From contig OY856409.1 of assembly GCA_963693085.1 (NCBI GenBank), positions 297,266,058-297,330,057 on the forward strand: a stretch of 64,000 nt of DNA, written 5' to 3'. Below, piece after piece: positions 11,588 through 24,210 of the stretch. Every line of letters starts with the position of its first letter. The stretch's first letter is position 1. This DNA comes from Alisma plantago-aquatica. Its lineage: Eukaryota > Streptophyta > Magnoliopsida > Alismatales > Alismataceae. The position numbers and the translations under genes were made by a program. The notes below the pieces were generated by a model. The model saw nothing but the letters and a program-made list of their open reading frames with translations. It searched no databases and was not told where the DNA came from.

Positions 11588-13258
11588 CTAGTGCTTTTTG
11601 GCTTTTGAAAGAGCGGCCGGTATCTTGCTGAGAACCTTAGCATCAAAACAAGCATACTGCTTCTTGAACTCGATGTGGGCTTTCTCAGCAAATGCGTCGA
11701 TCTTGTCATCATACTTCTCGTAGATCACAGGGACAGTGTGCAACAGCACAAACACTGGTTCACAAGACAAGAGCAAGTATTAGTCAGGCCCCACCTGAGC
11801 AGCTATGAAGAGAAACCAGTACAGAAATTGTGGAAATCAATGACTAGCAGACTATCTGGTTACCTATGTAGAATAAGGTCAGGAAGTTGCAGCAGCCGCC
11901 AACAATGGACACTACCCACAGTCCAGCAATCACCTGAAGAAGTAAAATTTACAGTTCATCATGTAACTAAGGAAAGGAATAATGCATAACTAAAGATGCT
12001 AAAAAGAGCATTCCATGTTTAGAAAGGCAAAAAAAAGTAGAAAAGCATCCAAACATACAATGAGGAATTTCTTCAGATCCCGCCCAGATGCGATTTCCCT
12101 CAACACGGCGAGTCCACGGTTGAGCTCATATCTCAATGACAAGGCAACGTTCACAGCTACGTCTTCGGGGATGAGAACCTCTGGGATACGAGGAGGGGAT
12201 CTGTAACCAGCATAAACAGCACCAGTTAGAAATAAAGAGCAATCAAAAAAATAGCATACAAAGGAAGACAAGGGGAGGTCATCGATCAAGCAGAAGTCCG
12301 CACTTGTTGATGAACGCTGCAGCGTTGGTCCAGAGGAACAGGATAGACAAGGTGACGATGAGGCTGTGGCAGAGGAGCGTGAGGAGGTGGTATTCCAGGA
12401 GCTCGAACAGGACCCAGACGGCGGTGGCACTGCCAAGGACGGTGCCGGAAATCTTCTTGTTCCTCCACAGTAGGACGTCAGCCGCTGCAAAAGCCCCATC
12501 AAGGATACGTCATGAGGACATCCAAGCTTAACAGATTTGTACAGAAATATTTTTTGTTACAGATCAAATTGATATGAATCAGCTCAGCATGCCTTTACGA
12601 ATATTATACAAGTGACAGTAGGGCTATTTGGGAATACAAAACTAGAAGAAAACAACGAGATAGTGAGAGTTTAAATAGGCACCTCGTGCATCAGTTAATT
12701 TTTCTAGAGTGGAATCGAATGAATCAATAAATAAATAAGGAGCTGAAATCCAGAACTTCGCAAATTAGCTGGTGCTAAGGTTCCAAATCCTGACTGATGT
12801 GAAGCAAAAAGATCAAAGGCGATCACTGGATCCACTAAAAACTACACACTGAGAGAAAGTGTAAGCATGCACAGATCGATTTCTCGCCATGTACAGCGAT
12901 TAACCCAGCTAGATCGCATTAAACGAGAATCGCAGTACAGAATGAACCAAGCAGCCGAAGACGAACAAGCACCTCGAGAGAGGCATAACAACAAGGGTTA
13001 AAAAAAAAAAATCAATTGTAGAAGAAGAAGTGATGCAGAAGTAGGAACCATACGCTTCCCGCCGCCGAGGAGGTGGTGTACCGGCTGCTCCCTGCCGAAG
13101 AGCCTGTAGATCTTGGCCTTCACGGCAGCGGCGGTCTCCTCCAGCTTGCTCTCCCCTTCGTCAGAGTCGGACGAGGACCCGGAGTCGTGGAGCTTCTCCT
13201 TGATCTTGTCCATGATGGACTCCGCAGACCGCGTCTCCTCTTCAACGTGATCCGCCAT
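11588..13258 (-). CDS. Reticulon-like protein, plant RTNLB family (5 exons, 254 aa)
   Basis: Exons on the minus strand: 13258-13054, 12484-12304, 12200-12059, 11933-11864, 11754-11588, joined at GT-AG introns in consistent phase (765 nt with stop TAG). The N-terminus (residues 1-68) is acidic and Ser-rich with [12 protein letters not shown], common in plant reticulons. The reticulon homology domain fills about 69-254: [10 protein letters not shown], a hydrophobic hairpin at about 80-120, [25 protein letters not shown], a second hairpin at about 175-213, then [15 protein letters not shown]. The C-terminus KAKKH fits a KxKxx ER-retrieval signal. Reticulons wedge into the ER membrane and curve tubules. 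All conserved blocks are present without stops, so the gene looks functional. The start is the only Met at the head of the conserved N-terminus. It is the only host gene seen here. Confidence 0.93.
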
Positions 13259-16206
13259 CTGCCGGTCGCAAACCCTAAGTTGCGCTACCCTCCGATGTTC
13301 TAGAGACACACCACCTACTCTCTCTCGCTGCGTCTCTACCCTCCGATCTTGGTCCAAATTCTTTCTCGCTCACTGGCTCCGCTTTCCCCTCGTCGGCTGC
13401 TCCTACACAAATATGGGTGCTTTCTCTCTCCTCTACGGGGCGTCACTGCGCCTCGCTATTTGTACAAGAGATCCAACCAAGTGTGTTGGGTTTTCGAGCA
13501 TCCACGGCCACGATGTGATTGGCGCCGTCGGATCGGGCCACGCACCTTGTGTGGGAATAGAGAAGTGGGCACTGGTCAAGTCAGGACTTTGGAACTAGAC
13601 TAGTAGAGGGAGATATTTGCCGTTTTGAACGGCGCTCCGTCGATTTAAGGTAACGGCGTTAGTGGGGAACCCTGTTTCTTTTTCCTCTTTCCGGCGTTAC
13701 TTCGGACCGAGGGAGGCGTTTAAATTTGAAAACAACCACGGCAACCGACAGACGGAGTAGGGCTGCAGTAGCAGCAGGGTGACGGTGACGTGGACGAGCG
13801 GTGCCTTTCGGAGCAAATGGACAAGGGCCACGTCGTTCTCGGCCAACAAGAGCCGGCCAGTGGCCCGCCGCGAATTACGTGGCGGCTCCGCACCGGTTGG
13901 TTTAGATCCAGTCTCTCGGCCACGAGGACATCGAGCAGTAGATTCTGTATATTCTGCAGTAGAGAGAGCGGATGGTCCTCTCCTTGGGAAGGAAGTAAAG
14001 AATATTGTTTCTTAGTCCTTACTTATTTATTTTTCATAGATTTTTCTGAATGGGAGACATAAATTAGTATACATGTATGATAATATAATATAGAAGAGTC
14101 AGGGAGAGGTCACGCCGGAATACGTGTGTGAGTTGTGTGGACAGTTCGTTCATGGATCCATTATTTTGAATAGGAATAAGCCATTTGCTTCTAGAATCTT
14201 GGTCGCCAAGGACGAACCAAACCGGTAAGAAGAAAAGCTAATTTAGAGACTTAACCAACAAGTTTCCACGAGTAGCCTTAAATTGTGATGCGGCACAGAG
14301 TTAATGCTCCGATCTGTTGACTGAACAATGGAAATAGGCAAATTCTTCCATGTTAAGTATTGTACTACTTGAATCTATTGAAGCTTCCTCGTTAGATTGA
14401 CCACGTTTTCTGGGGGTTATCCAATGGGGTTTAGTTTTTTATGTTTGGTTTTATATTACTACAAGGAGTAGAAATGAGGGTCGCTGATATCTCGTTCTCA
14501 ATTAAAGCCACGACCACCCTTCTTTTATCAATAAACAAAATTGATACCGCATTGGGGATATCTGATGTTTTCCCCAATATAGATACCCAAGTTCGAATGT
14601 AAGGATATATACTTTTTTATTTACCATCATGTGGCCTCCGCTTGAGCTATGGAAGGAAATGAGAAATCATTCTCTCTTGATCTCACAACTAAAATGGTCA
14701 TCTCTCTATACTCGTTCCTCCTAGTTATCCAAATTTTTAAAACTCTTGTGTCCCTTCTCTTACCTCTTGTTTTAAGCATAACATATATTATATAAAATGG
14801 TTTTCAGTAATTGAAAAAAAGATATGTATATTGCATTTGTCAGATATAATCACAAATAGGTAATTGGTATACTTTACTAACATGATATTTTTTCTAAGAA
14901 AAGTGAACCCAAAGCTAAAAAAAAGGTAAAGAAAATGAGATGATTGTGATGGTGGCCATATAATTATATTCTAAGAATATATGTGAAGTGGGTTTGGCCA
15001 TATAATTGGGACTAAAGAGAAAGATTTCGTCACCCCACACTCAAAAAGGCAGCAAATCAAGAAATGTGTATTCATGTCTTTCAAGATCGAGTCTCTTCAT
15101 TGGAGACCTTCAAACTTTCCCAATTACACTATCCTTTGCCAACGACAAATGCTAGAATTTATATCATCATGTGAAACAATTTGATCATTATGAGAAGATA
15201 GAGAGTTATCTTTTGACATCAATTTATAACATAATGCACATTATTTCATTTGCATATGGGATTAAGAAAGAAATATTTCTCCCCAGTAACATCCCTATTT
15301 CTAAAATATATGTATTATTAAGTGAACGTATGAATCTCATTAGAACGTCAAAAAAATATGATAATCCTTGTATAAAATATAATTTCATTCAATCAACACT
15401 ACAGAAAGTAATAGTTCTCATTCTCAAGGTCCTCCACATAAAACTCACACTTTAAACCAATACATGGTTCTCTTAATTTAAAAAAAAAAACTAAACCAAA
15501 CATTCTATTATAGTTGGCACCCCACCAAGTTTTGTCTCCCTAAATTTATTCTGAGGTGTATGCTCCTTGTCTAAGCTCCTTTATCCTTTTCTCTTGTGGA
15601 CATCACGTCCCTAGTCGTGCAAAGCAAAATAAAAAATATGTTAGAGTATGTCACACTTAGTAACATCATATGAACTGAAATATAAATTATACTTTCGAGA
15701 AAACATAAATTAAACATCATAAACATTCAATACTTTTCATTTCATTTATCTTTATCTTGTTTCTCTTAATCAATGACATTATTATCTTGGGTTGGATATG
15801 TTGTCCTTCACCCATTTTGTTACTTTCACATAGCTTATGTGCCATGAAGGCTAAACTACTCCCAAGAGCTCATTGTGCACATAGAGCTAATGCACCCAAG
15901 TGCTCATTGCTCACCTAGAGCTTATAGATAATTGTGTCAAAAAGGCAAATAACATAGAAGGAACAAATATGACTCAACTTTCTTTATCTTGCCAATTATT
16001 TAGAGCATAATAACTTGGAACACCATGTCTTACTTAAAATAATGAACATATCATGGTCATGATCATTGATGAGAAAAATATGCTAGAAAATCAAAATCTG
16101 ATTTAAGTCACCATTCTTGCAAGTACTCATTAAAAATATGTACTTGATATCATTGTAATTGAATTTCATAAACATAAGCGAATATAAAGACATTATCCCA
16201 TACTCG
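13259..16206. other. Reticulon 5' side and AT-rich intergenic DNA
   Basis: 13259 to about 13950 is GC-richer and would contain the 5' UTR and promoter of the minus-strand reticulon gene; no clear TATA box was pinned. From about 14000 to 16206 the DNA is AT-rich, without a supported gene, tRNA or transposon end. Short ORFs here show no family features. Confidence 0.5.
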
Positions 16207-17250
16207 TTACTCAACATGCATGGTCCACTTACCCATTAAATAAGAGGTCATATAGATTCTCTTGGGACTAATAGAGACCCTAATATCCTCAAAATAATAT
16301 TGTTTCCATTAATCTTTATCTTAATTAACATATAAACCCTAATTTAAGTCATTACATAGTCTGACATGGTTGATTTAGGGTTCAAAACCTATATAAACGC
16401 GTTCCTTGCTCAAATACCTTTTCACAAACTATTTTTGTGTATCTTATGACCATGATGTAATTTTCTAATTCCTAGTCACTTATAAAACATGATAAGTCCA
16501 CGTTGACAGTTATCCAAAAACATAGTCACTTGGCCTAGCTGAACCAACCACAAGCGGCCGCACGGTCTGAGGAGCACACCCCAACAAGGTGCAATGATCA
16601 ACAAAATAAAGGATCAAAGATTCTGACATAACCCATGGTCAGGTAACATAAATAAAAACATTGAGGGGAAAAATAGTGAAAATCTGTTTGGGTTTGTCCT
16701 CCTTTGATCAAAGAGCATATAGCAGAGTGCAACCATGCTCAGTTTTGAGAATCAAGATTGTGAACCAATGGTTTCATGGTTGTCAAACTAAGGCATTGAG
16801 TTCCTCATACGAAGTTGGTTCTAGAAAGCTAAAGAGCAAGGGTCGTAGCGACCTTCTGCCCTAGAACATGCTTCCTCCATGGCTGAGAAGGGGGCAGTGA
16901 TGGAATGCCACAAACAAGTAAAGCAGACAGAAAACACATTTACAATCCAATTTAGAAAAGAAAGATGAAGCTACTAGTTAAAGAATTTGTGATGCCCCGA
17001 CGTGCCACAAATGAGATTACTCAAAACTAAAAATGGAATTAGAACGAAACGTGCGGATTACCAGAAAACATAGGAAATTAAAACCAATTTCACAAAAGCA
17101 CGATAAGCCAAAAAAAACTTATCACATATAAGTCCACAAGCATGTTTCATGCATTACATATCATATCACAATGTGCTTACATCATCTTACACTATCATTA
17201 TTGTCACCAACCTATTGTATGAGGTATCTGTTCCACACACACACACACAC

Positions 17251-17301
<51 letters not shown>

Positions 17302-17697
17302 ACAAAACACATTGAGAACAACCCCCCAAAGACCTGAGTGTATAGGGACGACATATATGAATCTATCACCAAAAGACTAGCAGCTCATACAACCTTATCA
17401 GCTACTGCTCTTGCTATTGCTCCTCCTCAGGGGCACGATCTCCACCTCTTTGTGCATGACCACCTAAAAGATATGGAAACCCACAGGGTGAGACCAAACA
17501 TCCCAATGAGAGATATAACTCTCCTCCAACGCTATAAAAGAATAGATATAAGGTAAATAAGAGCAAAAAGTAAAGCTATAACATGATAAGAAGGTAATAA
17601 TATTGAAGCAGTTAAGAGCGATTGCAACTGAATTGTACAATATCTTATAATCTAAGAAGGAATATGAAGAACATGTATATCCTCTATCAACTAAATT
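16207..17697. repeat. Tandem duplication, copy 1 (about 1.49 kb)
   Basis: Begins at ACTCAACATGCATGGTCCA and ends where copy 2 begins (ACTCAATATGCATGGTCCA, 17700). Both copies share blocks in the same order: TATAGATTCTCTTGGGACT, TGGTTGATTTAGGGTTCAA, GGTCGTAGCGACCTTCT, GCGGATTACCA, and CCACAGGGTGAGACCAAA near the end. The stretch from about 16988 resembles, in order, the U5 end of the gypsy LTR at 6849 (TGTGA..., GCGGA-TTAC), so the repeat may derive from the LTR/internal junction of an old minus-strand gypsy element (inference). Confidence 0.7.
17229..17300. repeat. Compound microsatellite (CA)n(TA)n
   Basis: About 10 CA units (17234-17252) followed by about 24 TA units. Absent from the matching position of copy 2 (18720-18760), where only short ATATAC runs are seen, so it expanded after the duplication or contracted in copy 2. 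Tyr-Ile repeat ORFs across it are artefacts. Confidence 0.9.
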
Positions 17698-19147
17698 GTA
17701 CTCAATATGCATGGTCCATTTACCAAAGATATAAGAGGTCTTATAGATTCTCTTGGGACTGATGAAGACCCTAATATCCTCAAAATAATATAGTTTCCAT
17801 TAGTCTTTATCTCTATTAATATCTAAACCCTAATTTAGGTCATTATATAGTCTGACATGGTTGATTTAGGGTTCAAGACCTATATAAATGCGTTCCTTAC
17901 TCAAATACCTTTTCACAAACTATCTTTGTGTATCTTATGAACATGATGTAATTACCATGAATTTTCTAATTCCTAGTCACTTATAAAACATGATAAGTCC
18001 ACATTGGTAGTTATCCAATAACATAGCCACTTGGCCTAGCTGAACCAACCACAGGCGGCAACACGGTCCGAGGAGCACACCTCAACAATGTGCAATGATC
18101 AACAAAAGAAAGGGTCAGAGATTCTGACATAACTCATGGTCGTGTAACATAAATAAAAACATTGAGGGGGAAAATAGTGAAAATATAGTTGGGTTTATCC
18201 TCCTTTGATCAAAGTGCATTTAGCGGAGTGCAACCATGCTCAATTTTCATAATCAAGATTGTGAAACAATGGTTTCATGGTTGTCGAACCATGGCATTGA
18301 GTTCCTCACACAAAGTTGGTTCTAGAAAGCTAAAGAGCAAGGGTCGTAGCGACCTTCTTTCCTAGAACATGCTTCCTCCATGGCTGAGAAGGGGGTAGAG
18401 GTCGAATGCCACAAATAAGTGAAGCAGACTGAAAACACAATTACTATCCAATTAGAAAAAGAAAGATGAAGCTACTAGTTACAGAATTTGAGATACCCCT
18501 ATGCGCCACAAATGAGATTACTCAAAACTAAGTGTAAAATTAGAACTAAACATGCGGATTACCAAAAAATTTGGAAATTAAAACTGATTTCACAAAAGCC
18601 CCATAAGCCAAAAAATCTTATCACATATAAGTCCACAAGCTTGTCACATGCATTAAATATCACATCACAAGGTGCTTACATTATCGTACACTATCATTCT
18701 TATCACCAACCTATTACATGAGGTATCTGTTCCACATATATACATATACACATGCCATATCTTACATACGTGGCTCACAAGCCCAAAACCTCATATTGAT
18801 AATGTATCCACAAAACACATCAAGAACAACCCCCCAAAGACATGAGTGTATAGGGACGACATTGAGGACTCTATCACCAAAAGACTAGCAGCTCATATGA
18901 CCTTATCATCTACTACTCTTGTTGTTGCTCTTCCTCAGCGACACGATCTCCACCTCTTCGTGCATGACCACCTAAAAGATGTGGAAACCCACAGGGTGAG
19001 ACCAAATGCCCAGTGAGAGATATAACTCTCCACTAATGCTATTAAAGCACATATATAAGGTAAAGAAGAGCAAAAAGTAAAGCTATATCATGATAAGTAG
19101 GTAATACTATTGAAGCAGTTAAGATCAATTGCAACTGAATTGTAGAA

Positions 19148-19152
19148 CATCT
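19148..19152. repeat. Target-site duplication of element A, left (CATCT)
   Basis: CATCT directly precedes the TGTTG LTR start and is repeated at 26223-26227. The paralogous empty site in copy 1 reads TATCT. Confidence 0.9.
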
Positions 19153-19513
19153 TGTTGACTCAAGGTCAATTAGGTCAATGTTGACTCACGTCTAAATTGA
19201 CTAAACCCATGTTTTGATGATGACTAACCATTCCACATATTGGTGTCTAATGTCTCTACTTGAGTGATTTCAGATTAGGTATAGACACACTCCAAATGCC
19301 CTAACTTGCGCATCTGAAATTGGAGAAAAGACAAGTCAAAATCCATACAAGTGCACATTTTTGTAATATGATGTGAATCCATTAGAATCATGTTGTAAAT
19401 CACTTGTAATGATTATATGACTTGTAATTAATCTTAGAAAAATATCAGGAGCACTTAGATCGAATATTAGAGCACTTTAGATGCAACTTTGAAAATTGAT
19501 TACAAGAACTTTG

Positions 19514-19741
19514 TCGGCCGAGTTTCCCAGCCTGAAAACTCGACCGATCATCCATAATCAATTTTTTGGAGATTGCATCGGTCGAGTTGTGTTTACACAA
19601 AACTCGACCGATGGAGTAACTGACCAAATCGATTTTCATTGGTCGGTCAAGTTTACTCAGGACAAACTCGACCGATGGTCTAAATATCGGCTTTATCTTT
19701 TACTCTATCGGTCGAGTTACCCTTATAGAAACTCGACCGAT
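19514..19741 (+). promoter_or_regulatory. Palindrome cluster in element A LTR (TCGGTCGAGTT / AACTCGACCGA)
   Basis: Four successive inverted repeats with arms of about 11-12 nt, TCGGTCGAGTTT and AAACTCGACCGA, separated by about 10-15 nt, about 140-370 bp upstream of the TATA box. Each could form a hairpin, or offer two opposed copies of one protein site. The core is rich in CG. Grass Sirevirus LTRs are known to carry clustered CG-rich palindromes; this looks like the same design with a different sequence. Confidence 0.8.
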
Positions 19742-19879
19742 TGCACTGTACGGAAAAGTGCAGAAAAAGTGTTTCTAGCCGTTGTGGAGTTGTAACAAGT
19801 GAAAATATATCTGTTGCAAGACACAAAACGTCTAGTTTTCGTTCTCAAGTGTTCCCAAAGGCTAAGAGGCATCCCCAAC

Positions 19880-19888
19880 TATAAATAG
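19880..19888 (+). promoter_or_regulatory. LTR promoter TATA box (element A 5' LTR)
   Basis: TATAAATAG, preserved at the equivalent place in nearly every LTR copy of the family here: 25331, 27589, 29397, 34849, 40321, 45790, 56730, 60401. In LTR5 (51260) it reads TATAAATAT. Transcription would start roughly 30 nt downstream. Confidence 0.75.
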
Positions 19889-20761
19889 GACCCATTGGGC
19901 TTCATTCCAAGGTTGAGCATTCATTGCAAAACTCTATGTGAGGTTCCTAATCTATAGTTGAGTGCTTCCTACAGCCTCCTCTCTCTCTCTAAGCTTAATC
20001 ACTTGCTACATCCATTAGAGTGAGTAGGAAATCTGTAAGAGAGCTAGTCCTACATGTATATCTTGTGAGGCTCTCACTTCCACCACCTCCCCATATCTCA
20101 TTTCAATCATGAAGAAGAAGGTTCTTTCTCTTAGCCAAGTGAGGTGAAGAAGAACAAGGGAAGGAGTCTCTTGGTGAAGATCAAGTCTGAAGACTTGGAG
20201 CTAGAGTGGGTAAGCCCTTGGTGAAGGCAGAAGACTCCTTGCTCAAGTAGGTAAGTCCTTGGTGTAAGCTTCTCCTAGTGAAGGTAAAGTCAAAAGCTGA
20301 AGGTCCAAGAAGAGTGGGTGATCCCTGGAAGGATGAAGACTTGTGCAAGAGTGGGTAAGTCCTTGGAGAAGGCCGAAGACTCTAGAAAAGTGGGTAAGTC
20401 CTTGGTAAGGTTGAAGACTCTTTGTATTGGATAGGTAAGTCTTTTGTTTGGTCATGCATTGTATGTCTTATGAATGAATATAAGAGTGCAATAGTTTGGA
20501 AGTCCTAGAGGTTGACCTCTCTAGGCAAGTGGACTGACACACTTCTAGTTTGAAGTGTAGAACCACTCTAAATAGCTTGTCTAATTGGTGCATGTTCAAT
20601 CTCTCTCTCCCTTGCTGTGTATGTTTTAGTTGCACTCAAAGTACCTATTTAGCAACATTATCTTGTCATATATCTTGAAGGTTTAATGAGTTTTGTTTAA
20701 GTGCTTTCAACTCTATTCACCCCCCCTAGAGCATCTAATCACCCATCTAGGATCCAACAAT

Positions 20762-20773
20762 TGGTATCAGAGC
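20762..20773 (+). other. Element A primer-binding site
   Basis: Exact TGGTATCAGAGC, complementary to the 3' part of initiator tRNA-Met, two bases after the LTR end. Confidence 0.93.
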
Positions 20774-20810
20774 GGGTCTTCTCCAAGCATACTTCAACAA
20801 GTAGGAGAAG

Positions 20811-22685
20811 ATAGGTGACTACCTAGGAGGGAGATTCTCGACCAGCCTTCCAATCTTTGATGGGAGCAATTTCCTCTATTGGAGAAGAAGGCTTCAATTC
20901 TACATACAAGGATCAAGTATTGAGATGTGGCAAATGGTGAACAGCTCATACATGCTACCAAAGACAAAGATTAAAGAATGGTATGAAGCTACCTTGAAGA
21001 AAGCAACCTTGAATGCTAAAGCCATGCACATCCTATATGCCTCCATGACCCCCACCGAGTTCAACCGAATTTCTTCATGTGAAACAGCCTATGAGGTATG
21101 GAGAAATCTTTGCATCACTTATGAAGGGACAAATCAAGTGAAGGAAAGCAAAGTCTACATGCTCAAAGGGCTACTTGAGAACTTTAAGATGGGAAAGGAG
21201 GAGAGCATAGCCAACATGTACTCAAGGCTCAACACTATTTTGAATGGTATTGATGTTCTAGGACATCCTATGTCTAGTGGAGAGATCAACTCAAAGATCC
21301 TTAGAACTCTTCCCAAAAGATGGGAACCCAAAGTGACTTCCATTGAAGAAGCAAGGTCTCTTAGGGATATTCCTATTGAAGAGCTCATTGGAAATCGACA
21401 AGCACATGAAGCCACACTTGACAAGAGGGAGGAAGTAGAAATACAAGAGAAGAAAGAGCTAAAGAGAATGAAGAAGGTTGAAATGAAGGCTCAAATTGAA
21501 GCTATCATGGAACAAGTCTCTCCATCCTCTCAAGCTAAAGAAGATGCCATGTACTCTAAAGGTAAATTCTACAAAGGCAAGTCATCCTCCATGCGGTGCT
21601 TCACATATGAAAAGAAGGGTCACTACAAGGAAGATTGCCCACAAGGCAAAAAGACCCATCTTCACAAGAAGGAGAAATGGCACTCAAGCTCAAGTGGCTC
21701 CTCCAACTCAAGCTCAAGTGAAGATTCAAGTGAAGGATCAAGCTCAAGCTCTAGTGATGAAGGAGAATGCCATTTTGCTCTTATAGCATCAACAAGTGAA
21801 GACTCAGGTGAGGTAAATCTAAACTCTTTAGATAAAGAATCTTTGATTGCTATTGTTCATGATATTTGTGCATCTCTTAAGTCTTCTAAAAGGAAAAAGA
21901 AAAAGCTTGCTAGAATTGTTGATAATTTGCATGAAGAATTAAATGATCTTGAACATGCTAATTCTTGCTTGCTTGATGATAAAAATGATTGTCTTAGGCA
22001 AGTAGATTCTCTTAAACTTGAAAATGCTAGTTTGCTTGATAAGATTAGATTTCTAGAAGATCAACCCCTTATGCCTAGTTCTAATGAAGAGCATACTTTA
22101 ATTGTTGATTCTCTCATTCATGATATTGATGTTCTTAAATATGAAAACAAGGACAAAGACTTTATTTTGCAAGAATTAGAAATAGAAAATGCCTCCTTGC
22201 TTGCTAAAATCAATGGGCATGAATCTTGTTCTAGTTCTACTAATAGAGAGAATGATGTTGTTGCTCTTCATATTGATAGAGATTCTTATTTAACTAAAGC
22301 TCTTTGCGTAGAAAATGATCTTTTGCATGATAGAGATAATATCAATCATTTGTCTTCTACTATTACCTCTCTTATGCATGATAATGATAGTTTGAGATCT
22401 TCTTTGCAAAGATTCTTAGTGGGTAAGAAGAGCCTTAATGATATCATACACCATACTACCAAACAAATTGGTAGACATGGTTTGGGATATGATGGTAGTC
22501 AAAGGAACAACAAAGATAAAGGACCTCCAATATTCCATGGAGAATCCTCTAGTTCCAAAACTATGGGCACATACAACTACTGCAATGAAATTGGTCATTA
22601 TTCTACTTGTTGTCCTTTTAGGAAAGCACCCAAGAGCAATAGGATTTGGGTTGCTAAACTAACCCCTCCGGACCCAAAAACATGA
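20811..22685 (+). pseudogene. Element A Gag (start codon lost; first zinc knuckle damaged)
   Basis: The frame aligns end to end with the array Gag proteins (624 codons), but codon 1 is ATA instead of ATG at 20811. The first in-frame Met is codon 39 (20925), within MWQMVNSSY. A start there would remove the N-terminal NFLYWRRRLQFF capsid segment. The first knuckle reads C-FT-Y-EKKG-H-YKED-C, so its second Cys is lost; the second (CNYCNEIGHYSTCC) keeps all four ligands. UBN2-type gag region, a Ser-rich acidic stretch and a long coiled coil lie between. The rest of the frame is open, so decay is recent, or the element relies on other Gag. Confidence 0.8.
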
Positions 22686-23092
22686 TTGGGGACCATTTCA
22701 TCTTTATTCTTGTAGGTACATGCAAATGGATTGACTTGAGCTTTGAATTGCAAATTGACTTCTCAATCCACATGAAAGAAGAAAGGTGAGATGTGTAGAG
22801 GGTGACAATAAGTGGAAAAGGAATGGTAAGAACAAAGGTAAAGATTTTATTGCTTATAACCAATCCTAACTTGTTTTGTCAAGATGGTATGCACTATACA
22901 TATGGTTTTTGAGTCAAAAGTGGTATTTTGTGTTTCTCTTCACACTCTTGCTCAAAAACTATTTCTAATGCTTCTATAGTGCATTACTAACTTGCTTAGA
23001 CATGTTTGGATATGGTTTGTATTTTTAGCATGCCTCTATATATGCTTTTATGAAATATATATGCTTTTTGACAGCTGCTCTGTCGGTCGAGT

Positions 23093-23182
23093 TTGCCCTG
23101 TTTGAAACTCGACCGATAGGCACCAATGGGTGTTGCCAACAACTGTCATCGGTCGAGTTGTCAATGCACAAAACTCGACCGA
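23093..23182 (+). promoter_or_regulatory. Internal palindrome pair, element A
   Basis: Two inverted repeats with the LTR motif: TCGGTCGAGTTT...AAACTCGACCGA and ATCGGTCGAGTT...AACTCGACCGAT, separated by about 30 bp containing CACCAATGGGTGTTG. The same pair recurs in every array unit. Confidence 0.75.
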
Positions 23183-23898
23183 TAACACTGTGCACAGAAT
23201 ATACATTTGGCTTATTGAATGAGAATTACCCTCTCAACTAGATTTTCTCAACCAATAGCCTTATTATTTGGCACTCTCATTTGGTACCTTTATATATGCA
23301 TATTGCCATGTTCTAAATTGCCTATCTTGCTTACAACTCTATCTCTCTAATTGCTCTAAATTGGTATATCTATATGTTGTAATTACTTGCTTTGAGTTAT
23401 TTTGCAGGTTTTGATGATGATCTCTTTGGATCTCTTGGTTGTGTCTTAAATTGCTTCCGTTGTGCTCTAACTTGCTACATCTATATAGGTGTATATCTTG
23501 TTTTGATACAACCTTGAGATTCTTAGGGGTAATCATCTTTTGGTAAGGATGCATATCTTGTGAGTTATATCCTTTCATGCGTCTAAAATTGCATATCTCT
23601 TTGTTTGGATATATCTCTACATCTACTCATAGCTTGCTTTATCTTGTGTATCTTTTGGTATCTCTTGCTATGATCTAGATCCTACTAGTAGTCCTAACTT
23701 GTGATATCATCTACTAGTATTTCATATACATGTAGTTCTAGCCTTGCTTATGATTGGCATCTTTGCTCATTTATATGCTATGCTTGTATCTTGTCTCATA
23801 CATGCTCAAGCTTGTTCCTTGAATTGCATATCTACTATCTTGAGTTGCTTTCATAACATTGTGATGCAGGGTACATAGATCTACATTATATGTAGAAA

Positions 23899-24210
23899 TT
23901 GGAGTATTTTTGGTTTTATGCATCTTTTGCTCCAGTTTCAGTTTTTGGTGCAAGACTAGTGTTTTTCATGCAGAAACAACCTTCTGAGCAAGACTCATTG
24001 CTTTGCAATGAGCTCGGATGGTTTTTAGTCAAAATCCGTCATCTTGAGGGTCAAAATTATGTTTTATTGTTTTTCTGCAGCACTTCATCTTTCTTTTTGG
24101 GTTGTTCAAGTATATTCTTTAACTTGCTTTTCTTTCTATGCTTGGACAAGCCCCTATCTGTGCTCTTCTACTTTCATTATATATATTTGTGTTCTCTCCT
24201 TTCTCTTTAA
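23899..24210 (+). CDS. Small hydrophobic ORF of unknown function (element A)
   Basis: 103 codons, not recognised. It shares a frame and sequence with an 89-codon ORF in array units 1-3: FFMQK-PSEQDS, WFLVK, HLEGQN, a Cys/Phe/Leu-rich hydrophobic stretch, then CLDKPLSVLFY. It lies between the internal palindromes and the PPT. It may be chance, a remnant of a deleted gene, or a real accessory product; that it stays open across diverged copies is the only support. Confidence 0.3.
   Translation: MEYFWFYASFAPVSVFGARLVFFMQKQPSEQDSLLCNELGWFLVKIRHLEGQNYVLLFFCSTSSFFLGCSSIFFNLLFFLCLDKPLSVLFYFHYIYLCSLLSL

Larger units (their letters stand above)
19153..20759 (+). repeat. Element A 5' LTR (1607 bp)
   Basis: Bounded by TGTTG and CAACA. 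Contains a palindrome cluster (19514-19741), a TATA box TATAAATAG (19880-19888), a GTAAGT-bearing minisatellite (about 20190-20440) and a 7-C run near the 3' end. It differs from its partner LTR by scattered substitutions and by the C-run length (14 C in the 3' LTR), so the insertion is not very recent. Confidence 0.93.

Noticed and set aside
13073..13303. Plus-strand ORFs opposite reticulon exon 1
   Set aside because: Antisense shadows of a clear exon; no recognisable domain.
13720..14062. ORFs near 13.7-14.1 kb as a divergent gene
   Set aside because: Overlapping frames on both strands, no domain, no splice structure; GC-rich promoter-side DNA explains them.
17149..17380. ORFs with Tyr-Ile or Val-Cys repeats
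   Set aside because: Translation of the CA/TA microsatellite.
20811..22685. CCHC zinc-knuckle protein as a host gene
   Set aside because: It is flanked by an exact tRNA-Met PBS, LTRs and a target-site duplication, and is repeated in seven copies; it is retrotransposon Gag.
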